DNA of 37,945 bases from a virus: the IMG/VR virus record IMGVR_UViG_3300030380_006369, positions 1-37,945 of that record. One strand, 5' to 3'. Below, piece by piece: positions 15,900 through 24,779 of this stretch. Every line of letters begins with the position of its first letter. Position 1 is the first letter of the stretch. The notes under the pieces were generated by a model. The model saw only the letters and a list, made by a program, of their open reading frames with translations. It made no database searches and was not told where the DNA came from. The position numbers were made by a program, and so were the translations under genes.

Positions 15900-16474
15900 G
15901 TCAAAAAGTAGCGGGACTAAAAAAAGAATTTCAAGAAAAGGACGTTGAACGTTTAAGAAATTTAATAACTGGAAAGCATAATAATAAAACTCGCTCCAGT
16001 GTAGGGTTTAAAAAAGCAGATGAATTCCATGCCGAAGGAGATGTTTGGGAAATAGATGGTCGTACTTGGACTATTAAAGATGGTATTAAACAAAACATTA
16101 CTAAATTGGATAAAGCTAAAAAAGCTCATATAATGCCCCTACTTTGTCCTTGTTGTAAAAAAGTAATGAAAAAAAGAATTGATAAACCTACTTATAACTT
16201 ACATAAAAAATGTTTTAATTGTGTTGCTGAAATGGAACATCAAATTAGATTAGAAGGTAAGTGGGAGGAATATACCCATAACCTCCATAACCAACAAATT
16301 GACCATAATTTAGAACAATTTAAAAATTTTGTAAAAGAAAAATTAGAAGAATCAAACAATTCATTTATATCAGAAGATGGGGATGTTGAACGCTGGGTAG
16401 GCAAATTGGATACAGATAAAGTTAATAAATATTTAAAATCTGTAGAAGAATATGCTAAGGCACTTAAAAAATAA
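15896..16474 (+). CDS. Zinc-ribbon protein of unknown function
   Basis: 192 residues. Two CxxC pairs, C84-x2-C87 (in LLCPCCKK) and C106-x2-C109 (KCFNC), make a likely zinc ribbon, preceded by a conserved-looking [19 protein letters not shown] segment and followed by a helical C-terminus. I recall similar proteins in other marine T4-like phages but know no function. It starts inside the end of the fusion gene (ATGA) and closes that unit; a late-type box follows directly. Confidence 0.7.
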   Translation: MSQKVAGLKKEFQEKDVERLRNLITGKHNNKTRSSVGFKKADEFHAEGDVWEIDGRTWTIKDGIKQNITKLDKAKKAHIMPLLCPCCKKVMKKRIDKPTYNLHKKCFNCVAEMEHQIRLEGKWEEYTHNLHNQQIDHNLEQFKNFVKEKLEESNNSFISEDGDVERWVGKLDTDKVNKYLKSVEEYAKALKK

Positions 16475-16481
16475 CTTTATA

Positions 16482-16495
16482 TATTTATAATAAAC
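16482..16495 (+). promoter_or_regulatory. Late-promoter-like box TATTTATAATAAAC
   Basis: Identical to the box at 6448, ending 8 bases before the ATG at 16504. It is the only conserved feature in the 29-base gap and no Shine-Dalgarno is present. Confidence 0.55.
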
Positions 16496-16503
16496 ATTCT
16501 ATT

Positions 16504-17769
16504 ATGAAAGATAATTTTGACCTTTATTCTTGGAATAAAAATCGTTATTTAGGAAAAGCTAAAATGGCTAAAGAAACTGAAAAAAAAGATTTTAATTTAC
16601 GAGAATGGAATAAAAAACGCTATTTAGGCGAATTAGATATCAACACAACAGGGGGTGATACTAATGTTGATAATCTAAATATAGATAAAGGTGGAGATGA
16701 TCCCAAGATGGGAGCAGAATTAGAATCTGATGCTAATGTAGTAGGTGAAAACCAATCACATTTAGAATTTTTATCTAAGTATTTAGAAAAAATGCATCCT
16801 GGTTTAAGATTTGATGTTAGAAAAGAACCTTTTGATAGAATTGATGTAATGGGTTCTCAACAAGATTTAGCTAATTTTGGTAGAGAAATGCATGGTAAAA
16901 AATTTGGCGAATATGAAGTATTTGCTGTTGATGATGATGATAGAGGAGAAATTGTTCGTATAGTTAAATCTTCAAGTATTGCAAGAGGCAAATTAGAAGA
17001 GGGTGTAGTTAAAGACATGCATACCTTTTTAAATGACTTAAGAGACTCAGGCGTAACTAATATGTTTGGTGCTGCTCCTTATCTACAAAAAGAATTTGGC
17101 ATAGACCAAAAATCGGCAAGAGAAGTATTAGCTAATTGGATGCAATCATTTAGTGAAAATCTAGAATATAAAGGTAGAAAATTTAGTAGTGAAGAAGAAG
17201 ATAGATTAGATTTAATTGCACATAAAGAATTTAATGGTAAAGATTTTAGTAAATTATCTGATGAGGATAAAGCTAAAGTATTTGCAAAAAGAGATCAAGT
17301 TGGTGTTAGAGAAATGATTGATTACGATGAAGCTTTAACATTAAGGGGTATGAAAGCTGAATTAGAAGATCAAATTGCTCAATTATTCAGAGACATGGAG
17401 CAAGAAGCTGAACCAGAAGGTGGACCAATTGCAGATAGATATGGTGATGAATTAAATAAATTAGAAGACCGTTTATATAAAATCAATAAACAACTTCGTG
17501 ATTATGATATGAATGAAAGTAAAAAATCAATTAAGGAAACACTACGTTTTATTAAAGAAAACAATCCGGAATTTACTAATGAAGAAATTAAAGCTGAATT
17601 AAAAGAAATTAAAGAATTAGGTAGTCAATTAAACGAAAAACTTTGCAAAAAAGGAGAAGCATATCGTAAACGTAGAATGGCTGCTGGTGAAAAATCATCT
17701 GCTTATTTATCTGGTCGTGCTGTTAAAGTATGTAAAGGTCAAATGAGTGGTAAGAAAAAGAAAAAATAA
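16504..17769 (+). CDS. Virion/internal-head candidate with doubled N-terminal tag
   Basis: 421 residues. The N-terminus carries two copies of a tag: [14 protein letters not shown] (5-18) and [15 protein letters not shown], both related to the MDNFDLRKYLAEGKL start of the genes at 24507 and 24779. The middle is acidic and helical, with no enzyme motif that I recognise. The C-terminus is a compact basic Cys module ([31 protein letters not shown], then poly-Lys) of a type I have seen on structural proteins of other marine phages. The late-type box and the tag suggest a head or virion protein. The stop overlaps the next ATG (TAATG). Confidence 0.65.
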   Translation: MKDNFDLYSWNKNRYLGKAKMAKETEKKDFNLREWNKKRYLGELDINTTGGDTNVDNLNIDKGGDDPKMGAELESDANVVGENQSHLEFLSKYLEKMHPGLRFDVRKEPFDRIDVMGSQQDLANFGREMHGKKFGEYEVFAVDDDDRGEIVRIVKSSSIARGKLEEGVVKDMHTFLNDLRDSGVTNMFGAAPYLQKEFGIDQKSAREVLANWMQSFSENLEYKGRKFSSEEEDRLDLIAHKEFNGKDFSKLSDEDKAKVFAKRDQVGVREMIDYDEALTLRGMKAELEDQIAQLFRDMEQEAEPEGGPIADRYGDELNKLEDRLYKINKQLRDYDMNESKKSIKETLRFIKENNPEFTNEEIKAELKEIKELGSQLNEKLCKKGEAYRKRRMAAGEKSSAYLSGRAVKVCKGQMSGKKKKK

Positions 17770-18506
17770 TGGCATTAAACGAAATAGGACCTTCAAGTAG
17801 AGAAAGACTTACTACCTTAGCTAAAAGTATAGGTAGAGAGGAATTTGCTATGAATGTACTAGAAATACCAGATGAAAATGTATTAGATCAATTAGCTGAT
17901 GAATTATCTAAATTATATGATATGAGAACAGTTAATGAAAATGAAGATAGTGATAATAATAGAGTACCCGAAGCGGCTTTAATTTTACCTAGAGGTAAAG
18001 AGGTTATATTACAAGCCGAAGAACAGGATTATAAAAGAGGATTAAAAGTAACTTTATTAGAAAGTGGAGGATATAAAGTAAAATACTGGTATGGAGATGA
18101 TGTAAAAACATATCCTGTTGAAGTAGAAGTTGATGGTGTATCTATAAAAAAAGATGCTAGAGAAGTTGACATATTATTCCACCCAGAATTAAAAGAAAAT
18201 GTAGCTCCTAACCATAATGGTAAATCATCTCCATTTGGTTCTGGATATAAAAAAGCAGTTATAGAATCATTGCGTGATTGGTTTAAAAAAGAAGATTGGG
18301 TAAGAATTAATACATCAGGTAATATCGCAGGTAAATGTGGTACAATGAAAAAAGGTAAAGCTACAACCAGATGTTTGCCTAGAAAAAAGGCACAATCTCT
18401 TACAAAAGCAGAACGTAAAGCTACTGTAGCTAAAAAAGTACGTGGTAGTAAAAAAGGCAAACAGTTTGTGAAAAACACAGACAAAGCCGAATTTAAAAAG
18501 AAATAA
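17769..18506 (+). CDS. Protein with C-terminal Cys/Lys-rich module
   Basis: 245 residues. The first 150 residues are acidic with a beta-rich part (KVTLLESGGYKVKYWYGDD). The last 70 form a basic module with W-x-RI-x-TSGNIAGKCGT, then RCLPRKKAQSLTKAERKA and GKQFVKNT. This module recurs, from memory, in many marine T4-like phage proteins of unknown function. Two cysteines and many lysines suggest nucleic-acid or capsid-interior binding, but this is inference. Translation is coupled to the preceding gene by TAATG, and it ends directly before the lipoprotein gene. Confidence 0.6.
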   Translation: MALNEIGPSSRERLTTLAKSIGREEFAMNVLEIPDENVLDQLADELSKLYDMRTVNENEDSDNNRVPEAALILPRGKEVILQAEEQDYKRGLKVTLLESGGYKVKYWYGDDVKTYPVEVEVDGVSIKKDAREVDILFHPELKENVAPNHNGKSSPFGSGYKKAVIESLRDWFKKEDWVRINTSGNIAGKCGTMKKGKATTRCLPRKKAQSLTKAERKATVAKKVRGSKKGKQFVKNTDKAEFKKK

Positions 18507-19328
18507 ATGAAGTTAATATATTCATTATTAATACTACTTCTTACTAGTTGTGGTGTCCAATGGCAATACACAACACTAAACCATGCTGCTCAAATAGATT
18601 CAATTTATAGATCAAATGATTACCAAGTAGATACTATAACTTCAGTGTCTGATTTAAGATGGAAATTAAGAACAGACTTTAATTTTAGATATGACTTTGC
18701 TCAATATGCAATGAATCAACCTTATTCTTGGTATTGGAATAATCCAAGATTAGAGGGCATTTGGAGACCTTATAATAGATTTGATGTTTATTTTTATAGC
18801 AATTGGTTCTGGAATGATTGGGCTTTTAATTATCCTTTACATCATACTTGGGGATGGAACAATTGGTATAATTGGAATAGACCTTATCACTATTATGGAT
18901 GGAATAGACCCTATAACCCTTGGAATAACTGGTATCAAGGACCATTTAATAATTTAGGGTATAATGTGGTATATAATGCAAGTAGAAGAGGAGCTTTAAC
19001 CACTAACTTAAATAGAAATTTTAATAGAATATCTAACAAATTAACAGTAAATAGAAATAAACCTAGAGTAAATGTTAATAAACCTATTAATATACCTAAT
19101 ATTAATAACAATTCTAAACCAAATATAAATAACAATACAATTAGAATTAATAAACCAAGAATTAATAATAACTCTAGACCAAGAATTAATAATAACTCTA
19201 GACCAAGAATAAACAATAATTCTAGACCAAGTTATGTACCTTCTTCAACTATAAGAACGGCTCCTAGCAGTAATTCAAGATCTAGTAATATTAGTATATC
19301 AAGAGGTAATTCTAGAGGAAAAAACTAA
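18507..19328 (+). CDS. Predicted lipoprotein, Asn/Trp/Tyr-rich
   Basis: 273 residues. A hydrophobic signal (MKLIYSLLILLLTSC) ends in a lipobox LTSC, so Cys15 should be lipidated. The mature part has a WYWNNPRLEGIWRPYNRFDVYF region and many WNN/NWYNW/GWNRPYN elements, then a tail of 8-residue PRINNNSR repeats and an Arg/Ser-rich end. Such Trp/Asn-rich lipoproteins resemble host Bacteroidota proteins more than T4 head proteins, although it sits among head-type genes and starts the base after the previous stop. Possible roles are superinfection exclusion, envelope modification or a host-derived cargo. I recognise no family. Confidence 0.75.
   Translation: MKLIYSLLILLLTSCGVQWQYTTLNHAAQIDSIYRSNDYQVDTITSVSDLRWKLRTDFNFRYDFAQYAMNQPYSWYWNNPRLEGIWRPYNRFDVYFYSNWFWNDWAFNYPLHHTWGWNNWYNWNRPYHYYGWNRPYNPWNNWYQGPFNNLGYNVVYNASRRGALTTNLNRNFNRISNKLTVNRNKPRVNVNKPINIPNINNNSKPNINNNTIRINKPRINNNSRPRINNNSRPRINNNSRPSYVPSSTIRTAPSSNSRSSNISISRGNSRGKN
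19155..19226 (+). repeat. Three tandem 24-base units encoding PRINNNSR
   Basis: Copies at 19155, 19179 and 19203. The first two are identical and the third has a few synonymous changes. They lie in the disordered C-terminal half of the lipoprotein, which fits expansion by replication slippage. Confidence 0.85.
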
Positions 19329-19342
19329 TATTTATAAATAAA
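19329..19342 (+). promoter_or_regulatory. Late-promoter-like box TATTTATAAATAAA
   Basis: Variant of the 6448 box with an AAATAAA right half, overlapping the lipoprotein stop region and ending 11 bases before the ATG at 19354. The TATAAATA string inside it is identical to the T4 late promoter -10 consensus. Confidence 0.6.
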
Positions 19343-19353
19343 AATATATTACA

Positions 19354-20082
19354 ATGGACAACTTTGACTATCAAGCTTATCTTAAAAGTGGCAAAATCCA
19401 CGGAGAAAGCACACAAATAATTTCAGAATCACAAAAAGTGACTGAAGAAAAAGAAGATATCGATGAAGTAGGTAAAGGCTACTTTAAAAAAGAACATGGT
19501 ATCGGAAAAAAAGAATTAAAAGAAACTATTGCTGAAATTAAAACTAAACTTGATGAGGGTCCTTACCCATTTGATCAGTGTTTAGCTGATAACGAGGGCA
19601 AGTATGGAAAAAAAGGGGCTGCCAAAGTATGTGGTGCTATTAGAGCTGCTTATGGTGAAGGTATTGTTAATGAAGATGCCAGAACTGATGCCGAGCAAGA
19701 AGGGTATAAAGATGGATTTGAAGATGCTAAAGAAGATGTTGAAGATGTTCTTAAAAAAATGAAAGTATCTGAATTAAAAGATAAAATCAGAGAGGATATT
19801 ATTGAATTTTTATCAGAAGCTGAAGAAGATGTTGATGTTGATATTGATGTTAAAGATGAAGTAGAAGTAGAAGCAGGTGCAGACGATATAGAAATTGAAA
19901 GACCAGGAGTAAAAGCTAAAGTAGAAGTTGGGTTATCTCCCGAAGAAGAAATAGTTCAAGATTCTTTAAAAGCAGCAATGGATGCGGCTGATGCTTTGGG
20001 CAGTCAAAAATTAGCTGATCAAATTGGAAATACAATTACATTTTTTACAAGAGAATTTGTAGTGGGTAATAATACTGATTAG
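19354..20082 (+). CDS. Tagged, scaffold-related internal protein
   Basis: 242 residues. It starts MDNFDYQAYLKSGKI, a member of the FDLRKYL-type tag group. Next comes a Cys module, FDQCLADNEGKYGKKGAAKVCG (residues 73-94), known to me from other marine phage proteins. Residues 110-141 (RTDAEQEGYKDGFEDAK, then ELKDKIRED nearby) repeat a segment that begins at the same residue number, 110, in the gp22-like scaffold. A very acidic Val/Asp/Glu stretch follows. It is probably a prohead core or internal protein. A late-type box lies just upstream and the next gene begins 3 bases after the stop. Confidence 0.6.
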   Translation: MDNFDYQAYLKSGKIHGESTQIISESQKVTEEKEDIDEVGKGYFKKEHGIGKKELKETIAEIKTKLDEGPYPFDQCLADNEGKYGKKGAAKVCGAIRAAYGEGIVNEDARTDAEQEGYKDGFEDAKEDVEDVLKKMKVSELKDKIREDIIEFLSEAEEDVDVDIDVKDEVEVEAGADDIEIERPGVKAKVEVGLSPEEEIVQDSLKAAMDAADALGSQKLADQIGNTITFFTREFVVGNNTD

Positions 20083-20085
20083 TAC

Positions 20086-21882
20086 ATGCTTAATGAACGT
20101 AAACTAACGGAAAGAGAACTAGATAAACGTGCTGAAGCCATTCAGGGTTTGTTGTCCAATAAACGCACACTAGTTAAAAAGTACGGTAAGGATGCGGAAA
20201 AAGTTATGTATGGTATTGCAACTAAACAAGCTAAATCTAAAGTAGAAAACATGAATAAAGAAAAAATTAAAGAATTAATTCAACAAGCCATAACTATACC
20301 TCCAACCCCTTCTTTAGAAGAAGGTCATGGTTTAGATCAAAAGGATTTAGATACCCTAGAATCACTCAGAAATCAAATAGAACAAGGAATATTAGATAAG
20401 AAAAATAGAATCAAATTCGTTAAAGTTCTTGATTTTCTAATTAAATCAAATATACAACCTGGTGATCTAAAAGAAGATAAAGTTAACGAAAATATTGAAG
20501 AGTCTGAAGTTGATGAAGCTATAATGGATCTTAGAAATTTAGTTGACCAAATAGAAGATACAGCAGATGACGCTAGAGAAATAGTTAGAAAAGTATTTCC
20601 AAGTGAATTATCAAGATTAGATGGTTATGGTGCATTTAATGCTATGTACTCAGCTAATAGATATGATGTTACTTTAGGTGGATTTGTAGATAGATTAGAG
20701 GAAGAAGGATATGAAATTGAAGACGGATTAGCTTATGTAAATGAAGATTTAGATGTGGGGCATCAAGATGATGAACCAGGTATGTTAAAAGCTGAATTAG
20801 CTAGAGCAGGTAAAATGGTTCAAATGCTTTATAGAGCAATTGATAAATATGATGATCAAGGTGAAGTAGATTTTCCACAATGGTGGCAGAAAAAAATTAT
20901 TAAAGCTAACTCAATGTTAGATAGTGCCTTTGATTATTTAGATGGTCAAGAGAGTGTAGCTAAAATAGATGCTATGATAGATACTATCAACGAGGAAGAA
21001 GATGAAGTTAAAAAAAGATTAGCTGTAGATAAGGCAGTTAAATCAACTTTAAAAGATGAAGGTGGAGCTGCTGGTTTAGACCCATTAGCAAAAGCTGTTA
21101 AAAAATTAGGTGTTAGCAAAGATGAATTAAAATCTATGATTAAGAAAATTGTAGGTGTTGCTAAACATAAACATGGAGATTATATTTCAACTCCTATAAA
21201 CGAAGCAATGGATGGTGGTCAATTATTTGATTACTTTAATAATAAAGGATACGACATAACTGAACGTAGCTTAGATGGTAGAAAACCTGGATTTGAAGGG
21301 TATATGGTAAGTAAAGGAGATGGTCCATATCCTCAATCAGTAATATTCCAACACAACAAAGATACTGATCAATTTACGATTAGTAGAATGGGTGGTTATA
21401 AAATCGATCAAAAAGAAGCTATAAAAGCAGGGATGAGAGAAGCAGGCTCCTCTGGCATTGTTGGTAGAGATGCTTACATTACAGATGGCAACTATACTCC
21501 AGTTAGTATTTCAGTTGATGGTTTAAAAAGAGCCGTTGATCACGTGATGGGTGGTTTAGAAAGAGAAGCATCAGCACAAGCGGACTTTTATCGTGCTAGA
21601 GGACGTACATCAGGTACTATAGATGAAAAAGAATTATCTAAAAAAGATGTAAAAGATCTTAAAAAAATATCTAAACAATTAGATAAATCAGTTAAAGCAC
21701 ATGATACCCAAGCTAAAAGAATCTCTAAAATAGTTAAAGAAAAATTAACTAAAAGATCTAAAGTAGATGATTTTGTAGATGATTTTAAAAAATCAGATGC
21801 AAAACAATTTAAAGGCAAATCTGCAGAGAAAAAAAGAAAAATGGCTGTAGCGGCTTATTTAGCAAAACAAAATGATAAATAA
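20086..21882 (+). CDS. Large structural/internal protein of unknown function
   Basis: 598 residues. The N-terminal block KLTERELDKRAEAIQGLL, then LVKKYGKDAEKVMYGIATK (residues about 7-51), is a basic helical module I recall from several marine T4-like phage proteins. The middle is acidic with a folded-looking segment (about 375-490, GQLFDYFNNKGYDITER, GRKPGFEGYMVSKGDG). The C-terminus is Lys-rich and ends in KKRKMAVAAYLAKQNDK, another recurring module. There is no catalytic motif. The arrangement of basic end modules around an acidic centre suggests an internal head protein; this is inference. It is coupled to the following gene through TAATG. Confidence 0.6.
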   Translation: MLNERKLTERELDKRAEAIQGLLSNKRTLVKKYGKDAEKVMYGIATKQAKSKVENMNKEKIKELIQQAITIPPTPSLEEGHGLDQKDLDTLESLRNQIEQGILDKKNRIKFVKVLDFLIKSNIQPGDLKEDKVNENIEESEVDEAIMDLRNLVDQIEDTADDAREIVRKVFPSELSRLDGYGAFNAMYSANRYDVTLGGFVDRLEEEGYEIEDGLAYVNEDLDVGHQDDEPGMLKAELARAGKMVQMLYRAIDKYDDQGEVDFPQWWQKKIIKANSMLDSAFDYLDGQESVAKIDAMIDTINEEEDEVKKRLAVDKAVKSTLKDEGGAAGLDPLAKAVKKLGVSKDELKSMIKKIVGVAKHKHGDYISTPINEAMDGGQLFDYFNNKGYDITERSLDGRKPGFEGYMVSKGDGPYPQSVIFQHNKDTDQFTISRMGGYKIDQKEAIKAGMREAGSSGIVGRDAYITDGNYTPVSISVDGLKRAVDHVMGGLEREASAQADFYRARGRTSGTIDEKELSKKDVKDLKKISKQLDKSVKAHDTQAKRISKIVKEKLTKRSKVDDFVDDFKKSDAKQFKGKSAEKKRKMAVAAYLAKQNDK

Positions 21883-22349
21883 TGACCAAAGCAGAATTAA
21901 GAGAAAAAATTAAAGTCCTAGCTGTACAAGTTATGACAGAAAAATCTAAGACAGATGATGCGGCATTAGCATATGATGAATTAGTTAAATTTCCTGCTCT
22001 TAAAGATATTATAGTGGATCTAATGACAGATCAATTTGATTCATTTTTAGAATCAGTTGATTGGGTAGCTCCACGTCCTACAACTTTTCGTATAAATTTG
22101 TTGAATGGTGAAAATTTTCTTCTTATGTTTACGAACAGAAGTTGGATAGGACAAGTACAAGGAAAAAAATATTATCTACTAAACCTTGATGAGGAAGAAA
22201 GATGTGCTCTAGCGATTAACAGACTTCTAAGAGTAGGACCCGCTAGTGGTGCTGAAATGGAAGGTGAAGCAAGTGAAACTGATACAACAGACACAGCTGA
22301 TACCGAAGTTGAAGATGAAGTAGATGTTAACGTAGATGTAGAAGCATAA
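21882..22349 (+). CDS. Small protein with acidic tail, unknown function
   Basis: 155 residues. A helical start (MTKAELREKIKVLAVQVM) is followed by a beta-rich core, RPTTFRINLLNGENFLLMFTNRSWIGQVQGKKYYLL in two adjoining pieces, and a tail of Asp/Glu/Val/Thr (ending DEVDVNVDVEA). The tail resembles the acidic stretch in the gene at 19354 and in the scaffold. I recognise no family. TAATG overlaps couple it to both neighbours, so it is produced with the 20086 and 22349 proteins and may bind one of them. Confidence 0.6.
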   Translation: MTKAELREKIKVLAVQVMTEKSKTDDAALAYDELVKFPALKDIIVDLMTDQFDSFLESVDWVAPRPTTFRINLLNGENFLLMFTNRSWIGQVQGKKYYLLNLDEEERCALAINRLLRVGPASGAEMEGEASETDTTDTADTEVEDEVDVNVDVEA

Positions 22350-23530
22350 TGAAATTATTCGATAAATTTTTTACAAAATTCGCTTATAAATTTGAAAAAG
22401 GTTATCCTGATATGGATAATCCTACAGATGTGGCTTTACTTGAATCTTTAATTAGTGAAGTAATTGGTGAAAAATTTTCACTACAAGAAAAAGCATTAAA
22501 TTTTAATGATATAGCAGGTGAATCTAGAAAATTAATTAGAATGACCATTATAGCAGATAAAATTAGAGAAAAAACCCCATTTACTTTACAGGATGGTGAA
22601 AAAGAAGTTGTATTATCCTTTAATGATCCTTCTTATGAAGATTTATTTGTTAATCAAAAAGCAGATACACTTAGGGATATTGGAGGTAGAAGCATAAATA
22701 ATTTTAAATTTTTTGTTGATAATGAGGGTAATGAATATTCATTTAAACAAATTAAAAAAACAAAAGAATTAGGAGGAACAGGTGGAAGTAAAGCCCAAAC
22801 ATCAGAAAGACAAGAACGTGGGTTAATTGATGCCATTAATAGTGTTGAAGGAGTAAAAACTTTAGTTGGAAAAAATGGATTTGAAATCCCTAATATTATT
22901 AAAGCAGAAAAACAACCTGACCCACCAAGAGCTGAAGCATATGCAGATTTAAGATTAATTAGAAAGGATAATGACCCTTATTTACTATCAGCAAAAGGTA
23001 TAGTTACTCCAAGTATAGCAGGAGGGGGATTAACAGGAATCACTCAAATTAATAGTGAATTAGCTAATTTTGTAGCTGATTTCTATCAGGATGCCTATGA
23101 ATATTATAAAGAAATATTTGATGCTAATGATGAAATTGATTACAATACTAACTTATATAAAACTAATTATATGAGAGATGTAAACAGAGCAGTCCCATCA
23201 GATCTTATAGATGACATGTTAAGGGGAAATGAAGCAATGGGAGGACCAGTTGATGGTTATTATATTGGACCCATGGAGGTTGAATATGAAGTAAAAGGAG
23301 ATAAAATTATAACAAATGGTGATGTTATCCCATTAGAAACATTTGCTGATAAGTATGATAAAATATTTATGCATATAAAGAAAAGATCAGGTGATTATTA
23401 TTTTACTGACGCTTTACAAACAGTTAATGGAGTAACAATGCCTCTAATATTTACTAATAAACCCGGTGGGAAGATGGCTAAATCTAGATTAGGTACAAAT
23501 CCAAAAACTAGGGGGCAAATAATAATATAA
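22349..23530 (+). CDS. Possible PD-(D/E)XK-type nuclease among structural genes
   Basis: 393 residues. A tentative nuclease core is visible: RQERGLIDAIN with Glu156, EAYADLRLI with Asp200, and YLLSAKG with Lys216, which fits the E-D-x-K spacing of restriction-type folds. A Gly-rich loop (SIAGGGLTGI) follows. The C-terminal third (VDGYYIGPMEVEYEV, DYYFTDALQ) looks like a separate beta domain. The N-terminus (MKLFDKFFTKFAYKFEKGY) is a basic amphipathic helix. If it is a nuclease, its place among internal-head candidates would allow delivery with the genome. The assignment is uncertain, because the motif spacing was read by eye. Confidence 0.45.
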   Translation: MKLFDKFFTKFAYKFEKGYPDMDNPTDVALLESLISEVIGEKFSLQEKALNFNDIAGESRKLIRMTIIADKIREKTPFTLQDGEKEVVLSFNDPSYEDLFVNQKADTLRDIGGRSINNFKFFVDNEGNEYSFKQIKKTKELGGTGGSKAQTSERQERGLIDAINSVEGVKTLVGKNGFEIPNIIKAEKQPDPPRAEAYADLRLIRKDNDPYLLSAKGIVTPSIAGGGLTGITQINSELANFVADFYQDAYEYYKEIFDANDEIDYNTNLYKTNYMRDVNRAVPSDLIDDMLRGNEAMGGPVDGYYIGPMEVEYEVKGDKIITNGDVIPLETFADKYDKIFMHIKKRSGDYYFTDALQTVNGVTMPLIFTNKPGGKMAKSRLGTNPKTRGQIII

Positions 23531-23532
23531 CT

Positions 23533-24258
23533 ATGTGCGACTGTGGATGTAATACTTGTGAAACAATAAGAGGTCCTTTACTTACTGAAGGTAAAGTTAA
23601 GATAAAATCTTTATTATCTGAAGGTCTTCAATATCATATTGATAAACAAATTCCTTTATTTGAAACCGTATATCGTATTGGTTCTAATAAGCATTTAGCT
23701 TTAATTAAAGAAGCTAGAAAAATGTATTCACGTAATATAATTGATTTATGTGAGGAAGATGAAGGTTTAATTAAAACACATTTAGGTGAATTTGGAATAT
23801 ATGAAGGTGAATCTGTACCTTTAGATTTACCTATGTTAAATGAATCATATGATTACGATGAAGTAGCACAATCCGAATTTGGTATGGATTATGATCAGTT
23901 AGGTCCAGGTGAAAAAGAATGGGTACGTGATGAAATAGACAATATGTCTATGTTAGACGAAAAGAAAAAAGCTAAGAAAAAGAAAAAAGATCCACCAATT
24001 GGAAAACCAAAACGTGGTGGTTCTAAAGCATATTATGTTTATGTAAGAGATCCTAAAACTAAACGAATTAAAAAAGTATCATTTGGTTCAGGTGGATTAA
24101 GAGCTAAAATTAGAAACCCTAAAGCAAGAAAAGCATTTGCTGCTAGACATAAATGTTCACAAAAGAATGATAGAACAAAAGCATCATATTGGTCTTGTAG
24201 ATTGCCTAGATATGCATCAGCATTAGGCTTAGGTGCTAATATGAATACTTTTTGGTAA
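23533..24258 (+). CDS. Cys-rich protein with basic C-terminal module
   Basis: 241 residues. The N-terminus is unusually Cys-rich (MCDCGCNTCE), followed by two Leu-x-Glu-Gly segments (PLLTEG and KSLLSEG) that look like prohead-protease sites. After a Lys run comes a C-terminal domain, KAYYVYVRDPKTKRIKKVSF, RNPKARKAFAARHKCS, then KASYWSCRLPRYASALGL, which I recall from many T4-like cyanophage and other marine phage proteins. Its function is not known to me. The two cysteines and basic residues suggest a small metal- or nucleic-acid-binding fold. It lies 2 bases after the previous stop. Confidence 0.6.
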   Translation: MCDCGCNTCETIRGPLLTEGKVKIKSLLSEGLQYHIDKQIPLFETVYRIGSNKHLALIKEARKMYSRNIIDLCEEDEGLIKTHLGEFGIYEGESVPLDLPMLNESYDYDEVAQSEFGMDYDQLGPGEKEWVRDEIDNMSMLDEKKKAKKKKKDPPIGKPKRGGSKAYYVYVRDPKTKRIKKVSFGSGGLRAKIRNPKARKAFAARHKCSQKNDRTKASYWSCRLPRYASALGLGANMNTFW

Positions 24259-24259
24259 T

Positions 24260-24505
24260 ATGAAACCATATAAAGATAGTTCTAATATAAGAACCTTCTC
24301 TAAAGATGTTAATCCAATGGAATTGGTTTGGCATCAAGATGATGAAGATAGAAAAATAGAAATCCTTGAAGGCGAAGGATGGTGTATTCAAAAAGATAAT
24401 ATGCTACCTAGGGCGATGAAGAAAGGAGAGACAATATTTATAACAAAAGGTGAGATTCACCGCGTATTAAAAGGTACAACTGATTTAAAAATAAAAATAA
24501 ACTAA
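24260..24505 (+). CDS. Small cupin-like protein
   Basis: 81 residues, the size of a minimal cupin barrel. VWHQDDEDRKIEILEGEGW forms the first strands with a His, PRAMKKGETIFITKGEIHRVLKG gives the second cupin-like motif with G-E-x-H, and the end returns to a beta strand (DLKIKIN). Cupins of this size bind a metal or a sugar; the ligand here is unknown. It begins 1 base after the previous stop and is followed by the tagged pair. Call rests on the pattern of Gly/His turns only. Confidence 0.55.
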   Translation: MKPYKDSSNIRTFSKDVNPMELVWHQDDEDRKIEILEGEGWCIQKDNMLPRAMKKGETIFITKGEIHRVLKGTTDLKIKIN

Positions 24506-24506
24506 A

Positions 24507-24779
24507 ATGGATAATTTTGATTTAAGAAAATATTTAGCTGAAGGTAAATTACAAGAACAAGTCTATAATGCGTTTGATGGTAATCCTGAAGTAAAACAAA
24601 CAATATCAGATATGGCTGATGTTATCACTAAGCTTAGAAAGCTTGGAAATGAGGCTTATGGTGGTGAAAAAAAAGATATTTACTCTAGTGAAGCTGGAGA
24701 GGCATTTAAATCCCTTGATAAAGCTTTTAGTGATTTAGGTAATGAACTTCAATCTATTGATGTAAAACTTTCAGAATAA
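24507..24779 (+). CDS. Small tagged protein, paralogous N-terminus (copy 1)
   Basis: 90 residues. The first 15, MDNFDLRKYLAEGKL, are identical to those of the next gene, and the two are nearly identical in DNA over this part. The rest is a helical, slightly acidic protein (ADVITKLRKLGNEAYGG, KAFSDLGNELQSIDVKL) without family resemblance. The tag ends in Leu-Ala-Glu followed by Gly, a plausible prohead-protease site, so the remainder could be a small internal head protein. The stop overlaps the next ATG (TAATG). Confidence 0.65.
   Translation: MDNFDLRKYLAEGKLQEQVYNAFDGNPEVKQTISDMADVITKLRKLGNEAYGGEKKDIYSSEAGEAFKSLDKAFSDLGNELQSIDVKLSE

Noticed and set aside
18029-18571. Antisense frame of 180 residues
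   Set aside because: Opposite two well-placed + strand genes; the translation shows no family features and would be the only minus-strand gene.
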